From NCBI RefSeq assembly GCF_001570565.1, contig NZ_BBXE01000021.1, positions 1-64,000 on the forward strand: a stretch of DNA of 64,000 nucleotides, given 5' to 3'. This DNA comes from Herbidospora yilanensis (GTDB lineage: Bacteria; Actinomycetota; Actinomycetes; Streptosporangiales; Streptosporangiaceae). This document shows positions 32,314 through 40,144 of the stretch, in pieces. Each line of letters opens with the position of its first letter. Within the stretch, counting starts at the first letter, position 1. The position numbers and the translations under genes are program-made. The notes under the pieces were generated by a model. The model was not told the origin of the DNA. It searched no databases and was given only the letters and a program-made list of their open reading frames with translations.

Positions 32314-32335
32314 TCAGCCGTCTGAGAGGGACGCA

Positions 32336-33760
32336 ATGACTGTCGTTGACAACAGGGTGGTGACCGCCGCCTCCGACCAGGAGGCGGCCGACCCCCGCGA
32401 TCCCGTCGTCCGGCTGGGCCACCTGCTCGACGAGGGTTCCATGCGGCTGATCTCGCCGCAGGACAAGAGCGGGGCCCTGGCGGTCACCGGCCGCGTCGAG
32501 GGCGTCCCCGTCGTGGCGTTCTGCAGCGACGCCCGCGTCCAGGGCGGCGCGATGGGCGCCGAGGGCTGCGAGCACATCGTCCACGCCTACGACGTGGCGG
32601 TCCGCGAGCGCGTGCCGATCATCGGCGTCTGGCACTCGGGCGGCGCCCGCCTCGCCGAGGGCGTGGAGTCGCTCCACGCCGTGGGCCGCGTCTTCGCGGC
32701 CATGACGAAGGCGTCGGGCATCGTGCCCCAGATCTCCGTCGTGGTCGGCGCGGCGGCGGGCGGGGCGGCCTACGGCCCGGCGCTGACCGACATCGTGATC
32801 CTCGCCGACGAGGGCCGCATCTTCGTGACCGGCCCCGACGTCGTCCGTTCCGTGACCGGCGAGACGATCGACATGGCGTCGCTGGGCGGCCCCGAGCCCC
32901 ACAGCAAGCGCAGCGGCGTGGTCCACATCGTGACCAAGTCGGAGCCCGAGGCCCTGCTGAAGGCCCGCCAGGTCGCCACCCTGCTCGGTCACCAGGGCCG
33001 GGTCCGGCTGGGCGAGGTCGGCGAAGTCGACTTCTCGACCCTGCTGCCCGACAACGTGCGCCGCGCCTACGACGTGAAGCCGCTGGTCAACGGCCTGCTC
33101 GACGAGCCGGGCGTGGAGCTCCACCCCAAGTGGGCGCCCAACATCGTGACGTCCCTGGGCCGTCTCGGCGGCCGGACCGTCGGCGTCATCGCCAACAACC
33201 CGATGCGCCTCGGCGGTTGCCTCGACTCGACCTCCGCCGAGAAGGCGGCCCGGTTCGTGCGCATGTGCGACGCGTTCGGGGTGCCGCTGGTCGTGCTGGT
33301 CGACGTGCCCGGCTACCTGCCGGGCGTCGGCCAGGAGCACGACGGCGTCGTCCGCCGCGGGGCCAAGCTCCTCCACGCGTTCGCCGAGGCCTCGGTGCCC
33401 CGGGTGACGCTGGTGACCCGCAAGTCCTACGGCGGGGCCTACATCGCGATGAACTCCCGCGCCCTCGGCGCGACCCGCGTGTTCGCCTGGCCGACGGCCC
33501 AGATCGCGGTCATGGGCGCGGTCGCGGCGGTGCGCATCCTGAAGCGGCGCGAGCTGGCCGCCGTCCCCGACGAGGAGCGGGCCGACCTCGAGAACCGCCT
33601 GGCCGAGGAGCACGAGAAGATCGCCGGCGGCCTCGACCGCGCGGTCGACCTGGGCGTGGTCGACGAGGTCATCAAGCCCGAGGAGACCCGCGGGGCCATC
33701 GCCAAGGTGATCGCCCGCGCGACGCCGGCACGGGGCGCCCACGGGAACATCCCGCTCTAG
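32336..33760 (+). CDS. Acyl-CoA carboxylase carboxyltransferase (beta) subunit
   Basis: 474 residues. The two crotonase-like halves are visible: VVAFCSDARVQGGAMGAEG, HSGGARLAEGVESL and VVGAAAGGAAYGPAL in the first, VGVIANNPMRLGGCLDSTSAEKAARF, VDVPGYLPGVGQEHDG and SYGGAYIAMNSRALGA in the second. It transfers carboxyl from biotin to an acyl-CoA. Position at the end of the fab operon resembles accD6 of Mycobacterium, which provides malonyl-CoA for FAS II. The biotin carboxylase/carrier (alpha) subunit is not in this window. Propionyl-CoA specificity cannot be excluded. Confidence 0.85.
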   Translation: MTVVDNRVVTAASDQEAADPRDPVVRLGHLLDEGSMRLISPQDKSGALAVTGRVEGVPVVAFCSDARVQGGAMGAEGCEHIVHAYDVAVRERVPIIGVWHSGGARLAEGVESLHAVGRVFAAMTKASGIVPQISVVVGAAAGGAAYGPALTDIVILADEGRIFVTGPDVVRSVTGETIDMASLGGPEPHSKRSGVVHIVTKSEPEALLKARQVATLLGHQGRVRLGEVGEVDFSTLLPDNVRRAYDVKPLVNGLLDEPGVELHPKWAPNIVTSLGRLGGRTVGVIANNPMRLGGCLDSTSAEKAARFVRMCDAFGVPLVVLVDVPGYLPGVGQEHDGVVRRGAKLLHAFAEASVPRVTLVTRKSYGGAYIAMNSRALGATRVFAWPTAQIAVMGAVAAVRILKRRELAAVPDEERADLENRLAEEHEKIAGGLDRAVDLGVVDEVIKPEETRGAIAKVIARATPARGAHGNIPL

Positions 33761-33779
33761 TTCTCCGCACGTCCTGAGC

Positions 33780-33806
33780 GCCGCTCCCGCCGCTGGCGGG
33801 GGCGGC
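33780..33806 (+). terminator. Hairpin terminator of the fab operon
   Basis: GCCGCTCCCGCC and GGCGGGGGCGGC (one U-G pair) form a 12-bp stem with a 3-nt loop 19 nt past the carboxyltransferase stop codon. There is only a weak T-rich stretch after it. Confidence 0.65.
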
Positions 33807-34360
33807 GTTCCGGCGTTCCCGGCTCTATTCGGAGCGTTTCCTGCGGGGTGCGGCCGAGCGGGGCGGCAGGGCGCGCATGTGGCCGACGCCGGGACCCTGC
33901 GCATCGACGTCGCCGGCCGCTGACCGACCTGGCCGCCGTCCACGACGAGGCGGCCACCGGCAGGCTCACCCGGCAGGACCGTTCTGTTCCCGGTCTGAGG
34001 ACTGGGGTGGCGAAAGGGTGAGCCTCCCGTCACCTACATCCCCAGGCGTGGATCCGCAATCGGGCGGGCGTCTGAACCGAAACGCTTCCGCTTGGCGAGA
34101 GAAGTCCCGAACCGACGGGGATGCGCGGGCATCTGAAACCGTCACACGGGGAGGCGGCGCCTCCGCCGGGCACCTGGTCCACGTGGCGGAAGGCTCGGGC
34201 GGTCCAGGCCGATGGGCACCCAGCGCCCGGTGTGTCGCAGAAGCGGGCAGAACGCCGGGCGGCATGCGGCACGGGAGGTGGCGGCCGGGTGAGGCGGCCC
34301 CGGCCGGTGGGCGTGGTGGAGGGCGGGTGGGCGCGCGGCCGGGGGGGGCGCGCGCCCTCG
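33807..34360. other. Intergenic, 550 bp, no supported gene
   Basis: Frames exist on both strands but none has a family match, a ribosome site or steady third-position bias. The plus strand between 33880 and 33980 briefly reads like the end of a decayed enzyme gene (DLAAVHDEAATGRL), too short to classify. A run of nine G residues lies at about 34341. Confidence 0.35.
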
Positions 34361-34858
34361 CTAGACGGCCGCGTGGAGCCAGCGGACCGGAGCGCCCTCG
34401 CCGGCGTACCGGAAGGACTCCAGTTCCTCGTCCCACTGCTTGCCGAGCAGTTTGTCGAGTTCGTCTTCCAGCACCGCGCGACCCTGGCTGGCCATCAGCA
34501 TGACGTTCCGGAGGCGGTCCTCCGGGATCAGGATGTCGCCGTTGACGCCTATGGTCGCCGTGAAGGCGCCCAGGGCGGGGGTGTACGCGTGACGGGAGCC
34601 GTCGCTGCCCGGCGACGGGTCTTCGGTGATCTCGAAGCGGATGCGCTGCCACCCCATGAGCGAAGAGGTGATCTTGGCGGCGACGCCGGCGGGCCCCTCC
34701 CATTCGGCCTGGGCGCGCAGGGCGCCCGGCGCAGCGGGCTGGGGCGTCCACGTCAGGTCGACGGGAACGCCAAGAATGCCTGCGACGGCCCACTCGATGT
34801 GTGGGCACAGCGCAGGCTGAGCCGAGTGGACGTACAGGACGCCACGAGCAGCAGCCAC
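34361..34858 (-). CDS. DUF3145 family protein
   Basis: 165 residues. The conserved blocks ARGVLYVHSAQPALCPHIEW and WEGPAGVAAKITSSLMGWQRIRFEITEDPS, and the end GKQWDEELESFRYAGE, identify DUF3145, a soluble actinobacterial family usually encoded next to the fatty acid synthase genes. Function is unknown. GTG start with GGGAGG 5 nt upstream. It is divergent from the sigma factor gene. Confidence 0.85.
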   Translation of the reverse strand: MAAARGVLYVHSAQPALCPHIEWAVAGILGVPVDLTWTPQPAAPGALRAQAEWEGPAGVAAKITSSLMGWQRIRFEITEDPSPGSDGSRHAYTPALGAFTATIGVNGDILIPEDRLRNVMLMASQGRAVLEDELDKLLGKQWDEELESFRYAGEGAPVRWLHAAV

Positions 34859-35168
34859 CGGACCTCCCGATTCGTACGAGGTGCGCCTTCCCCAACGGCC
34901 TCATACTGGGATGATCACAAGTGACTCTAGGAGAGACTACCGTCCGTCGCGGCGGGGCACCAGAGGAGGGTCATACCGATTCCCGCTTGGCCGCCAAGCG
35001 AATCGGTCTCTCCTGAAGGCGTAAATCGGCGCGATCGTGGAAGTTGGCCGTCCTTCCGGAATTCCGCGATCTCACCGGGCCGCGCCGGACACCATGGTTA
35101 GAGTTGCTCACGCAACGCTCCTCTGTCAGCACCGTCGGTGAGGTCGGTGCGGAAAGGGTCAGTGACGC
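34859..35168. promoter_or_regulatory. Divergent promoter region of DUF3145 and the sigma/CHAT module
   Basis: This 310-bp gap contains three inverted repeats. A stem-loop at 34976-35006 pairs CCGATTC..GCTTGG with CCAAGCGAATCGG with a 2-nt bulge and 3-nt loop. CGGAATTCCG lies at 35057-35066. GTTGC-TCAC-GCAAC lies at 35103-35116, about 55 bp before the sigma factor start. One or more could be operators or autoregulated promoter elements. No coding frame is supported. Confidence 0.4.
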
Positions 35169-35726
35169 GTGCTTTTCGAGGTCCACGACGAATCGATCCC
35201 TCTCGATCTGCTCGACGACCACGCATGGTCTGAGCTGGTCGCCAGTTTCAACGGTCAGATGTGGGCCGTGGCGCGGGCGGCGGGTCTGGGGGCGGCGGAC
35301 GCGGCCGACGCCGTACAGGGAGCGTGGCTCCGGCTGGTCGAGAGCGTCGACCGCATCCGCGACCCGCGGGCGGTCGGCGCGTGGCTGATGACGACGACGC
35401 GGCGCGAGGCGTTGCGGCTCGGCCGCCGGGCCGGGCAGGAGTTCCCGGCCGACCCGCCCGACCTCTACGAACATCCCACGCTGGCGGCGCCCGACCCGAC
35501 GACCGAGATCGTCGACGCCGACTACGGGCGCACCCTCTGGTCGCGCGTGTCCCGGCTCAGCGAGCCGTGCCGGACCATGCTCCGGCTCTTCGCCCTCAAC
35601 CCCGACGTGCGGTACGCGCAGGTCGCGGCCCGCATGCACCTGCCCCTGGGCAGCGTGGGGCCGACCCGGGCCCGGTGTTCGGCCAAACTCCGGAATCTGC
35701 TCGCGGAGGATCCCCTTGAGTGCTGA
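35169..35726 (+). CDS. Sigma-70 family (ECF-like) RNA polymerase sigma factor
   Basis: 185 residues. Region 2 (about 22-88) has ASFNGQMWAVARAAGLGAADA, AWLRLVESVDRIRDPRAVGAWLMTTTRREALRLGR, with the WLMTTTRREA stretch of sigma2.3-2.4. Region 4 (about 125-180) has LSEPCRTMLRLFALNPDVRYAQVAARM, LPLGSVGPTRARCSAKLRNLL, a helix-turn-helix ending in the ARC-KLR pattern of ECF-type factors. It has no region 1.1 or region 3. The next two genes overlap it and each other, so it is probably controlled by them. Confidence 0.85.
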   Translation: MLFEVHDESIPLDLLDDHAWSELVASFNGQMWAVARAAGLGAADAADAVQGAWLRLVESVDRIRDPRAVGAWLMTTTRREALRLGRRAGQEFPADPPDLYEHPTLAAPDPTTEIVDADYGRTLWSRVSRLSEPCRTMLRLFALNPDVRYAQVAARMHLPLGSVGPTRARCSAKLRNLLAEDPLEC

Positions 35727-36177
35727 CGAGGCGGCGCTGGAGACGTACATGCTGGCCGCGATGCGTCTGGCGGCCCAGGCCGACCCGGTGCCCGGACGCC
35801 TGGCGGCCGACGCCATGGCCGCTCTCGCGATGCGCCTGCCGGGCTGCGTCGTCGCGACCCCGGCCGACCTGGCAGCCGCCTCGGGCGCACGGGCGGGCGG
35901 AAAGCCGCAGATGCACCGGTTCGCGGCCGGCGACACGACCCTCGACGTCGAGACGACCATCAACGAGGGCCGCCTGGAGATCGCCGGCCAGGTGAGCCCG
36001 CCGCCCGCGCCCAGCGCCTACGTGGAGGTCCGCACCCCTCACGTGACGAAGGTCCGGGTGCCCTCCGCCGACGGCCAGTTCGCCGTTGCCGGGCTCCCGC
36101 CCGGCTGGGTGAGCGTGGCCTACCACCGCCCGAGCGACGCCCCGGTGGTCACCCGCTGGCTGCGTGTCCGCGCCTGA
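35716..36177 (+). CDS. Small partner protein with C-terminal beta-sandwich
   Basis: 153 residues, TTG start overlapping the sigma stop by 11 nt. Residues 1-60 are helical (ALETYMLAAMRLAAQADPVPGRLAADAMAALAMR). Residues about 70-150 are beta-rich: TTLDVETTINEGRLEIAGQV, YVEVRTPHVTKVRVPSADGQ, FAVAGLPPGWVSVAYHRP, resembling small carboxypeptidase-regulatory or T-like sandwich domains. There is no membrane span. By position and overlap it is a candidate regulator of the sigma factor, for example an unusual soluble anti-sigma protein and possible substrate of the CHAT protease that follows. This is inference. Confidence 0.65.
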   Translation: MSADEAALETYMLAAMRLAAQADPVPGRLAADAMAALAMRLPGCVVATPADLAAASGARAGGKPQMHRFAAGDTTLDVETTINEGRLEIAGQVSPPPAPSAYVEVRTPHVTKVRVPSADGQFAVAGLPPGWVSVAYHRPSDAPVVTRWLRVRA

Positions 36178-38323
36178 GTCCTACGGCCCGTTCGCGGCGG
36201 CCCGCCGCGCCGACATCCTGGCGGCGTTCGACGTCCATCTGACCGCCGAGGATCGCCTGTACGAGTCCCCGGAGCGCCTGGCCCTCACCCGAGCCGAGTT
36301 CGCCTCGGCCCTCGTCGGAGCGCGCCTCCCGGGCGAGGCCCGGATGCTCCTCGAACTGGCCCTGCCCGACCTGGCCTCGACCCGCCCGGCGACCGCCCAC
36401 GCCCGGCTGCTGCTCGCGACGGTCGAGTTGCTGACGGGAGACGTGCGGCGCGCGGAGGACACGGCTTCGACGGCCCTGACGGAGTTCCGGCGGCTGGGAC
36501 GGGCGACGTGGGAACCGAGAGCGCGGGACGTGTTGTTGCGGGCACGACTGGCCCAGTGGTCGGAGATCGGGCACGAGCCCGGACCACCGACACGCGTGGG
36601 CGAGAGTGGGCACGAGCCCGGACCACCGACACGCGTGACCGAAAGCGGGCACCAGCACGGGCCACCGACGCCGGCGGCCGAAAGCGGGCACGAGCACGGA
36701 CCGCCGACGCCGGCGGCCGAGAGCGGGCTCGAATACACACCGCCGGCGGGGCGGCCGAATCAGGCGGGTGAAACCGGGCTCGACGACGGGTTTCTCGGCG
36801 AGTGCGCGGCCGGGGCCGACGGGCTGGAGGTTGCGGGGTGGCGGTCGGAGGCCGACGAACTGCGGTTGTTCGCGGTGTCGGCGTTCGTGCGACGGTGCGG
36901 TCGCGGGCTCGGCGGGCTGGTGGTGGCGCAGCGGATGCTGGACCGGGTTCGGGACGGGTCCGCGTGTGCGGCCACGCGGTTCCACGCGGAGGCGGTGCGG
37001 CGATGGGCGGGCGGCGATCTCGGCGAGGCGCTCGAACTGACCCGGCTGGGGTTCGCCGAGTCGCTCCGGGAGATGTCCCGGCTGGCCTCGGACACGACTC
37101 CCGGGCACCCGGCTCCTGAGCCGCCTGCCTCGATGACGACCGAGGGAGATCCGCCCGGCCTCCGCCGCGCCACGCCGCCACCGATCCCGGAGCCCGGCCC
37201 CGCCATTCGCACGTCCCGAAATTTCGGGACATCGACGCTGGGTGCCGTGCCGCACGTGAAGCGGCTCGCCGACGAACGCTGGCGGGCCTCCCGGGTGGCC
37301 GAGGAGATCGCGACGCTGGGGCTGGAGCTGTCAATCAGGCAGGAGAACGCCGGCAAGGTGCTGCTCTGGTCGGAGCGGTGGCGGGCTCTCGTCAGCGGTG
37401 CGGAGCCGGTGGCCGGGCGGCCCGAGGTGCTGGTCGAGCTGGTACGCGACCAGGACGCCCTCCACGCCGTGGTCGCCCACGCCGACCGAATCTCCCTGCA
37501 CGGCCTGGGTTCGTTGTCGGCGGTCACCGAGGCGATGGTGCGGATCCGCTACAACCTGCGCAGGAGGAACCTCCGCGACACCCGGCCCGAGGGTGAGGAG
37601 GGGCTGTCGCCCGGCCTGCTGCGGGAGTTGTCCGCGCTCGACGAGGCACTGGTCCGGCCGCTCGGGCTGCCGCCGGGGGCCGTCAGCGTGGTCCCCACCG
37701 CCGCGCTGCACTCCCTGCCCTGGTCGCTGCTGCCGTCGCTGCGCGGGCGGGCCGTGTCGGTCGCGCCCTCGGCCGCGCTGGCCGTCGCGCGCCGGGAGGC
37801 CGACGGGCCCGTGGTGGCGCTCGCGGGGCCCGATCTGGCCCATGCGGAGCAGGAGGTGGCGGCGGTGGTGGGCGTACACGAGAAGGGAGAGCGGGTGCCC
37901 GCCACGCGGGGCGCGCTGCTGGCGGCCCTCGGGCGGGCGGGCATCGTGCACATCGCCGCGCACGGCATCTTCTCCGGGCGGCGGCCGATGATGTCGAGCA
38001 TCCTCCTGGACGACGGTCCGCTGCTGGTGCACGAGTTCTTCCGCCTGACGCGGGTGCCGCCCCTGGTGGTGTTGTCCTCGTGCGACGCCGGAATGGCCTC
38101 GGCTCCCGCCGACGGTGCGGCGTTCGGGCTGGCGGGAGCCTTCCTCGACCGCGGGGCGCGCACGGTGATCGCGGGCATCGTGCCGGTCCGCGACGACGAG
38201 GCGGCCCGCCTGATGGTGGAGTTCCACCGGCTGCTCGCCCGGGGGCGGTCCCCGGCTCAGGCCCTCGCGGCGGCGGCCACGGCCACCGATGTGCCGGGAT
38301 TCGCCTGCTTCGGTGCCGGTTGA
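36164..38323 (+). CDS. CHAT-domain protease with helical repeats
   Basis: 719 residues, GTG start overlapping the previous gene by 14 nt. Residues about 5-130 are TPR-like helices (ARMLLELALPDLASTRPATA, ARLLLATVELLTGDVRRAED). Residues about 136-200 hold a 13-residue tandem repeat. More helices follow, then a CHAT domain (about 430-719): AVSVVPTAALHSLPWSLLPSL, HIAAHGIFSGRRP with His600, and VVLSSCDAGMASA with Cys640, the caspase-like dyad, and the final AGAFLDRGARTVIAGIVPVRDDEAA. CHAT proteases cut partner proteins on a signal sensed by attached repeats. Operonic position behind a sigma factor suggests the cut releases or destroys a sigma-control protein. Confidence 0.85.
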   Translation: MSAPESYGPFAAARRADILAAFDVHLTAEDRLYESPERLALTRAEFASALVGARLPGEARMLLELALPDLASTRPATAHARLLLATVELLTGDVRRAEDTASTALTEFRRLGRATWEPRARDVLLRARLAQWSEIGHEPGPPTRVGESGHEPGPPTRVTESGHQHGPPTPAAESGHEHGPPTPAAESGLEYTPPAGRPNQAGETGLDDGFLGECAAGADGLEVAGWRSEADELRLFAVSAFVRRCGRGLGGLVVAQRMLDRVRDGSACAATRFHAEAVRRWAGGDLGEALELTRLGFAESLREMSRLASDTTPGHPAPEPPASMTTEGDPPGLRRATPPPIPEPGPAIRTSRNFGTSTLGAVPHVKRLADERWRASRVAEEIATLGLELSIRQENAGKVLLWSERWRALVSGAEPVAGRPEVLVELVRDQDALHAVVAHADRISLHGLGSLSAVTEAMVRIRYNLRRRNLRDTRPEGEEGLSPGLLRELSALDEALVRPLGLPPGAVSVVPTAALHSLPWSLLPSLRGRAVSVAPSAALAVARREADGPVVALAGPDLAHAEQEVAAVVGVHEKGERVPATRGALLAALGRAGIVHIAAHGIFSGRRPMMSSILLDDGPLLVHEFFRLTRVPPLVVLSSCDAGMASAPADGAAFGLAGAFLDRGARTVIAGIVPVRDDEAARLMVEFHRLLARGRSPAQALAAAATATDVPGFACFGAG
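36569..36751 (+). repeat. 39-bp coding minisatellite inside the CHAT gene
   Basis: Four full 39-nt units (36569-36607, 36608-36646, 36647-36685, 36686-36724) and a decayed fifth encode G-H-E-P-G-P-P-T-R/P plus linker, of 13 residues each. The first two units are nearly identical to each other and so are the third and fourth, showing stepwise duplication. Copy number is likely to vary between strains. Confidence 0.8.
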
Positions 38324-38342
38324 GAAGCCGGTTGAAGCGTGT

Positions 38343-39323
38343 TCAGCTCGCCGGGCCGGGAAGCTCCAGGTCCGCGAAGACGCCCTTGTGGTCGGTGCCC
38401 GGGAGGAGGTGGACCGAGAAGGCGTGCACCGCCGTCCGGTCGTCGGCCAGGACGTGGTCGATGGCCACGGGCGGGATGGGCAGCCCGTGAAGGTCGCGGG
38501 GAAGGGCCGGCCAGGTCGTGAGAAGCCCGTCGCCGGTCGCCTCGGCCGCGTCGCGGTAGCCGGAGGCGAGCAGGTCGCGGACTCTGGCATGGTCCACCGT
38601 CGCGTTGAAGTCGCCGATCAGGATCCTGGCCGGGCCGCCGGGTCTGGGAAGCGCGTCGAGGCCCTCGCCCCAGCACCGGTGCAGCCTCCCCGTGTAGGGC
38701 GCGCACGGGTGGACCGACACCATGTCGACGACCACGCCGTCGACGTCCAGCCGCCCCATGAGCTGGCCGAACCCGCCGAAGTCGAGCAACCCCACGCGGG
38801 TCACCGGGAAACGCGAGTAGATGCCCGACCCGCGGGTGCCCGGCCGGTCTTCCGTCACCCGGTGGGGCAGCAGGGCGTCGATGCCCGCGCGCCCCATCGC
38901 CTCCACCGCGGAAGGGGTCAGCTCCTGGAAGGCGACCGCGTCGGCCCGGAGCTCCCGGACCAGCCGCACGATCTCCTCCGCGGGCGCCCCGCCCGCGAGC
39001 AGGTTCACCGCCAGTACCCGCAGCCTGGGCCCTCCCCCACCGGAGGGGCTCTCGCCGACCATCCGAGGCACGACGATCACCGCGAACACCAGGCACACCA
39101 CCAGCGCGGCGCCACCCGCCGCCCATCGGCGGGTCAGCAACGCCAGGACAAGGGCCACCGGCGACGCCAACGCCGCATAGGGGGTGAACGCCACCAGTTG
39201 CACCCACACGAACGCCACGTCGCCGGGGAAGAGCCACAACCCCGCCCACACGGCGAACACCGCGACGATCACCCAGACGGCCACCGTCACCCATATCCGC
39301 CGTCGAGCCGGGGAAAAGGCCAC
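38343..39323 (-). CDS. Membrane-anchored endonuclease/exonuclease/phosphatase (EEP) protein
   Basis: 326 residues. Three N-terminal spans (IWVTVAVWVIVAVFAVWAGL, AFTPYAALASPVALVLAL, GAALVVCLVFAVIVVP) lead into an extracytoplasmic EEP domain (about 105-325): RVLAVNLLAG, AVAFQELTP with the metal Glu, VSVHPCAPY, ILIGDFNAT with Asp/Asn, AIDHVLAD and GTDHKGVFADL with the catalytic Asp-His. EEP enzymes cut phosphodiesters in nucleic acids or phospholipids. GTG 39323 is the only plausible start, and it follows the rhodanese stop by 15 bp in the same operon. Confidence 0.8.
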   Translation of the reverse strand: MAFSPARRRIWVTVAVWVIVAVFAVWAGLWLFPGDVAFVWVQLVAFTPYAALASPVALVLALLTRRWAAGGAALVVCLVFAVIVVPRMVGESPSGGGGPRLRVLAVNLLAGGAPAEEIVRLVRELRADAVAFQELTPSAVEAMGRAGIDALLPHRVTEDRPGTRGSGIYSRFPVTRVGLLDFGGFGQLMGRLDVDGVVVDMVSVHPCAPYTGRLHRCWGEGLDALPRPGGPARILIGDFNATVDHARVRDLLASGYRDAAEATGDGLLTTWPALPRDLHGLPIPPVAIDHVLADDRTAVHAFSVHLLPGTDHKGVFADLELPGPAS

Positions 39324-39337
39324 GGGATCGGTGTCGA

Positions 39338-40144
39338 TCAGGGCCTCTCCACCGGACGGCCGGGGTCGGTGATCCACTCGGACCACGATCCGGCGTACAG
39401 GGACGCCGTGATGCCGGCCGACTCCAGCGCCAGCACCTCGTGGGCCGCCGTCACGCCGCTGCCGCAGTAGGCGCCCACCGGCACGCCCTCGACGACGCCG
39501 AGGGTGTTGAAGCGCTCGCGCAGGAACTCGGGCCGGTGGAAACGGCCGCCGGGCTCCAGGTTCTCGGTCGTCGGCGCGTTGACCGCGCCGGGGATGTGCC
39601 CGGCCACGGGGTCGACCGGCTCCACCTCGCCCCGGTAGCGCTCGGGGGCGCGGGCGTCGAGGAGGACGCCGTCGTCGGCGAGGATCGCCGCCTGGGCGGC
39701 GGTGATCAGCGGCATGCCGCCGGGGCGGGCGGTGAAGTCGCCGGGGGCCACGTCGGGCGTGTCCTTGGACGACTCGCCCGTCCAGGCCTTCAGTCCGCCG
39801 TCGAGCACCCGGACGTCGGGGTGCCCGAAGTAGCGCAGGCACCACCAGGCGCGGGCGGCGGCCAGGGCGTTCCAGTCGTCGTACACGACGACCGGACGGC
39901 CGCCGGAGACGCCGAGGGCCCGCATGGACGCCTCGAACGCGGCGGCGGAGGGCAGCGGGTGACGCCCGCCCGCGCCCGCCGGGGCCGCGAGGGCGGTGTC
40001 GAGGTCGCAGTAGACCGCGCCGGGGATGTGGCCGAGGGCGTATTCGGCCGGGCCGGGCGGGCCGCCGAGACGCCAGCGCACGTCGAGGACGGTCACCCCG
40101 CCCAGGTCGTCGGCGAGTTCGGCGGCGGTGATCAGTGGGCTCAT
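39338..40144 (-). CDS. Two-domain rhodanese sulfurtransferase
   Basis: 268 residues, two rhodanese folds. The first (LDVRWRLGGPPGPAEYALGH, HIPGAVYCDLDTALA, VVVYDDWNALAAAR) has no active cysteine; the second ends with AYCGSGVTAAHEVLAL, where the Cys (about residue 230) starts the active loop CGSGVTA typical of thiosulfate/3-mercaptopyruvate sulfurtransferases. Length matches the family. It starts in an ATGA overlap with the phosphodiesterase gene. Confidence 0.9.
   Translation of the reverse strand: MSPLITAAELADDLGGVTVLDVRWRLGGPPGPAEYALGHIPGAVYCDLDTALAAPAGAGGRHPLPSAAAFEASMRALGVSGGRPVVVYDDWNALAAARAWWCLRYFGHPDVRVLDGGLKAWTGESSKDTPDVAPGDFTARPGGMPLITAAQAAILADDGVLLDARAPERYRGEVEPVDPVAGHIPGAVNAPTTENLEPGGRFHRPEFLRERFNTLGVVEGVPVGAYCGSGVTAAHEVLALESAGITASLYAGSWSEWITDPGRPVERP

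Noticed and set aside
33877-34503. 208-codon plus-strand frame after the fab operon
   Set aside because: Pro/Arg/Gly-rich with no domain, spans the end of DUF3145 on the other strand and has no ribosome site.
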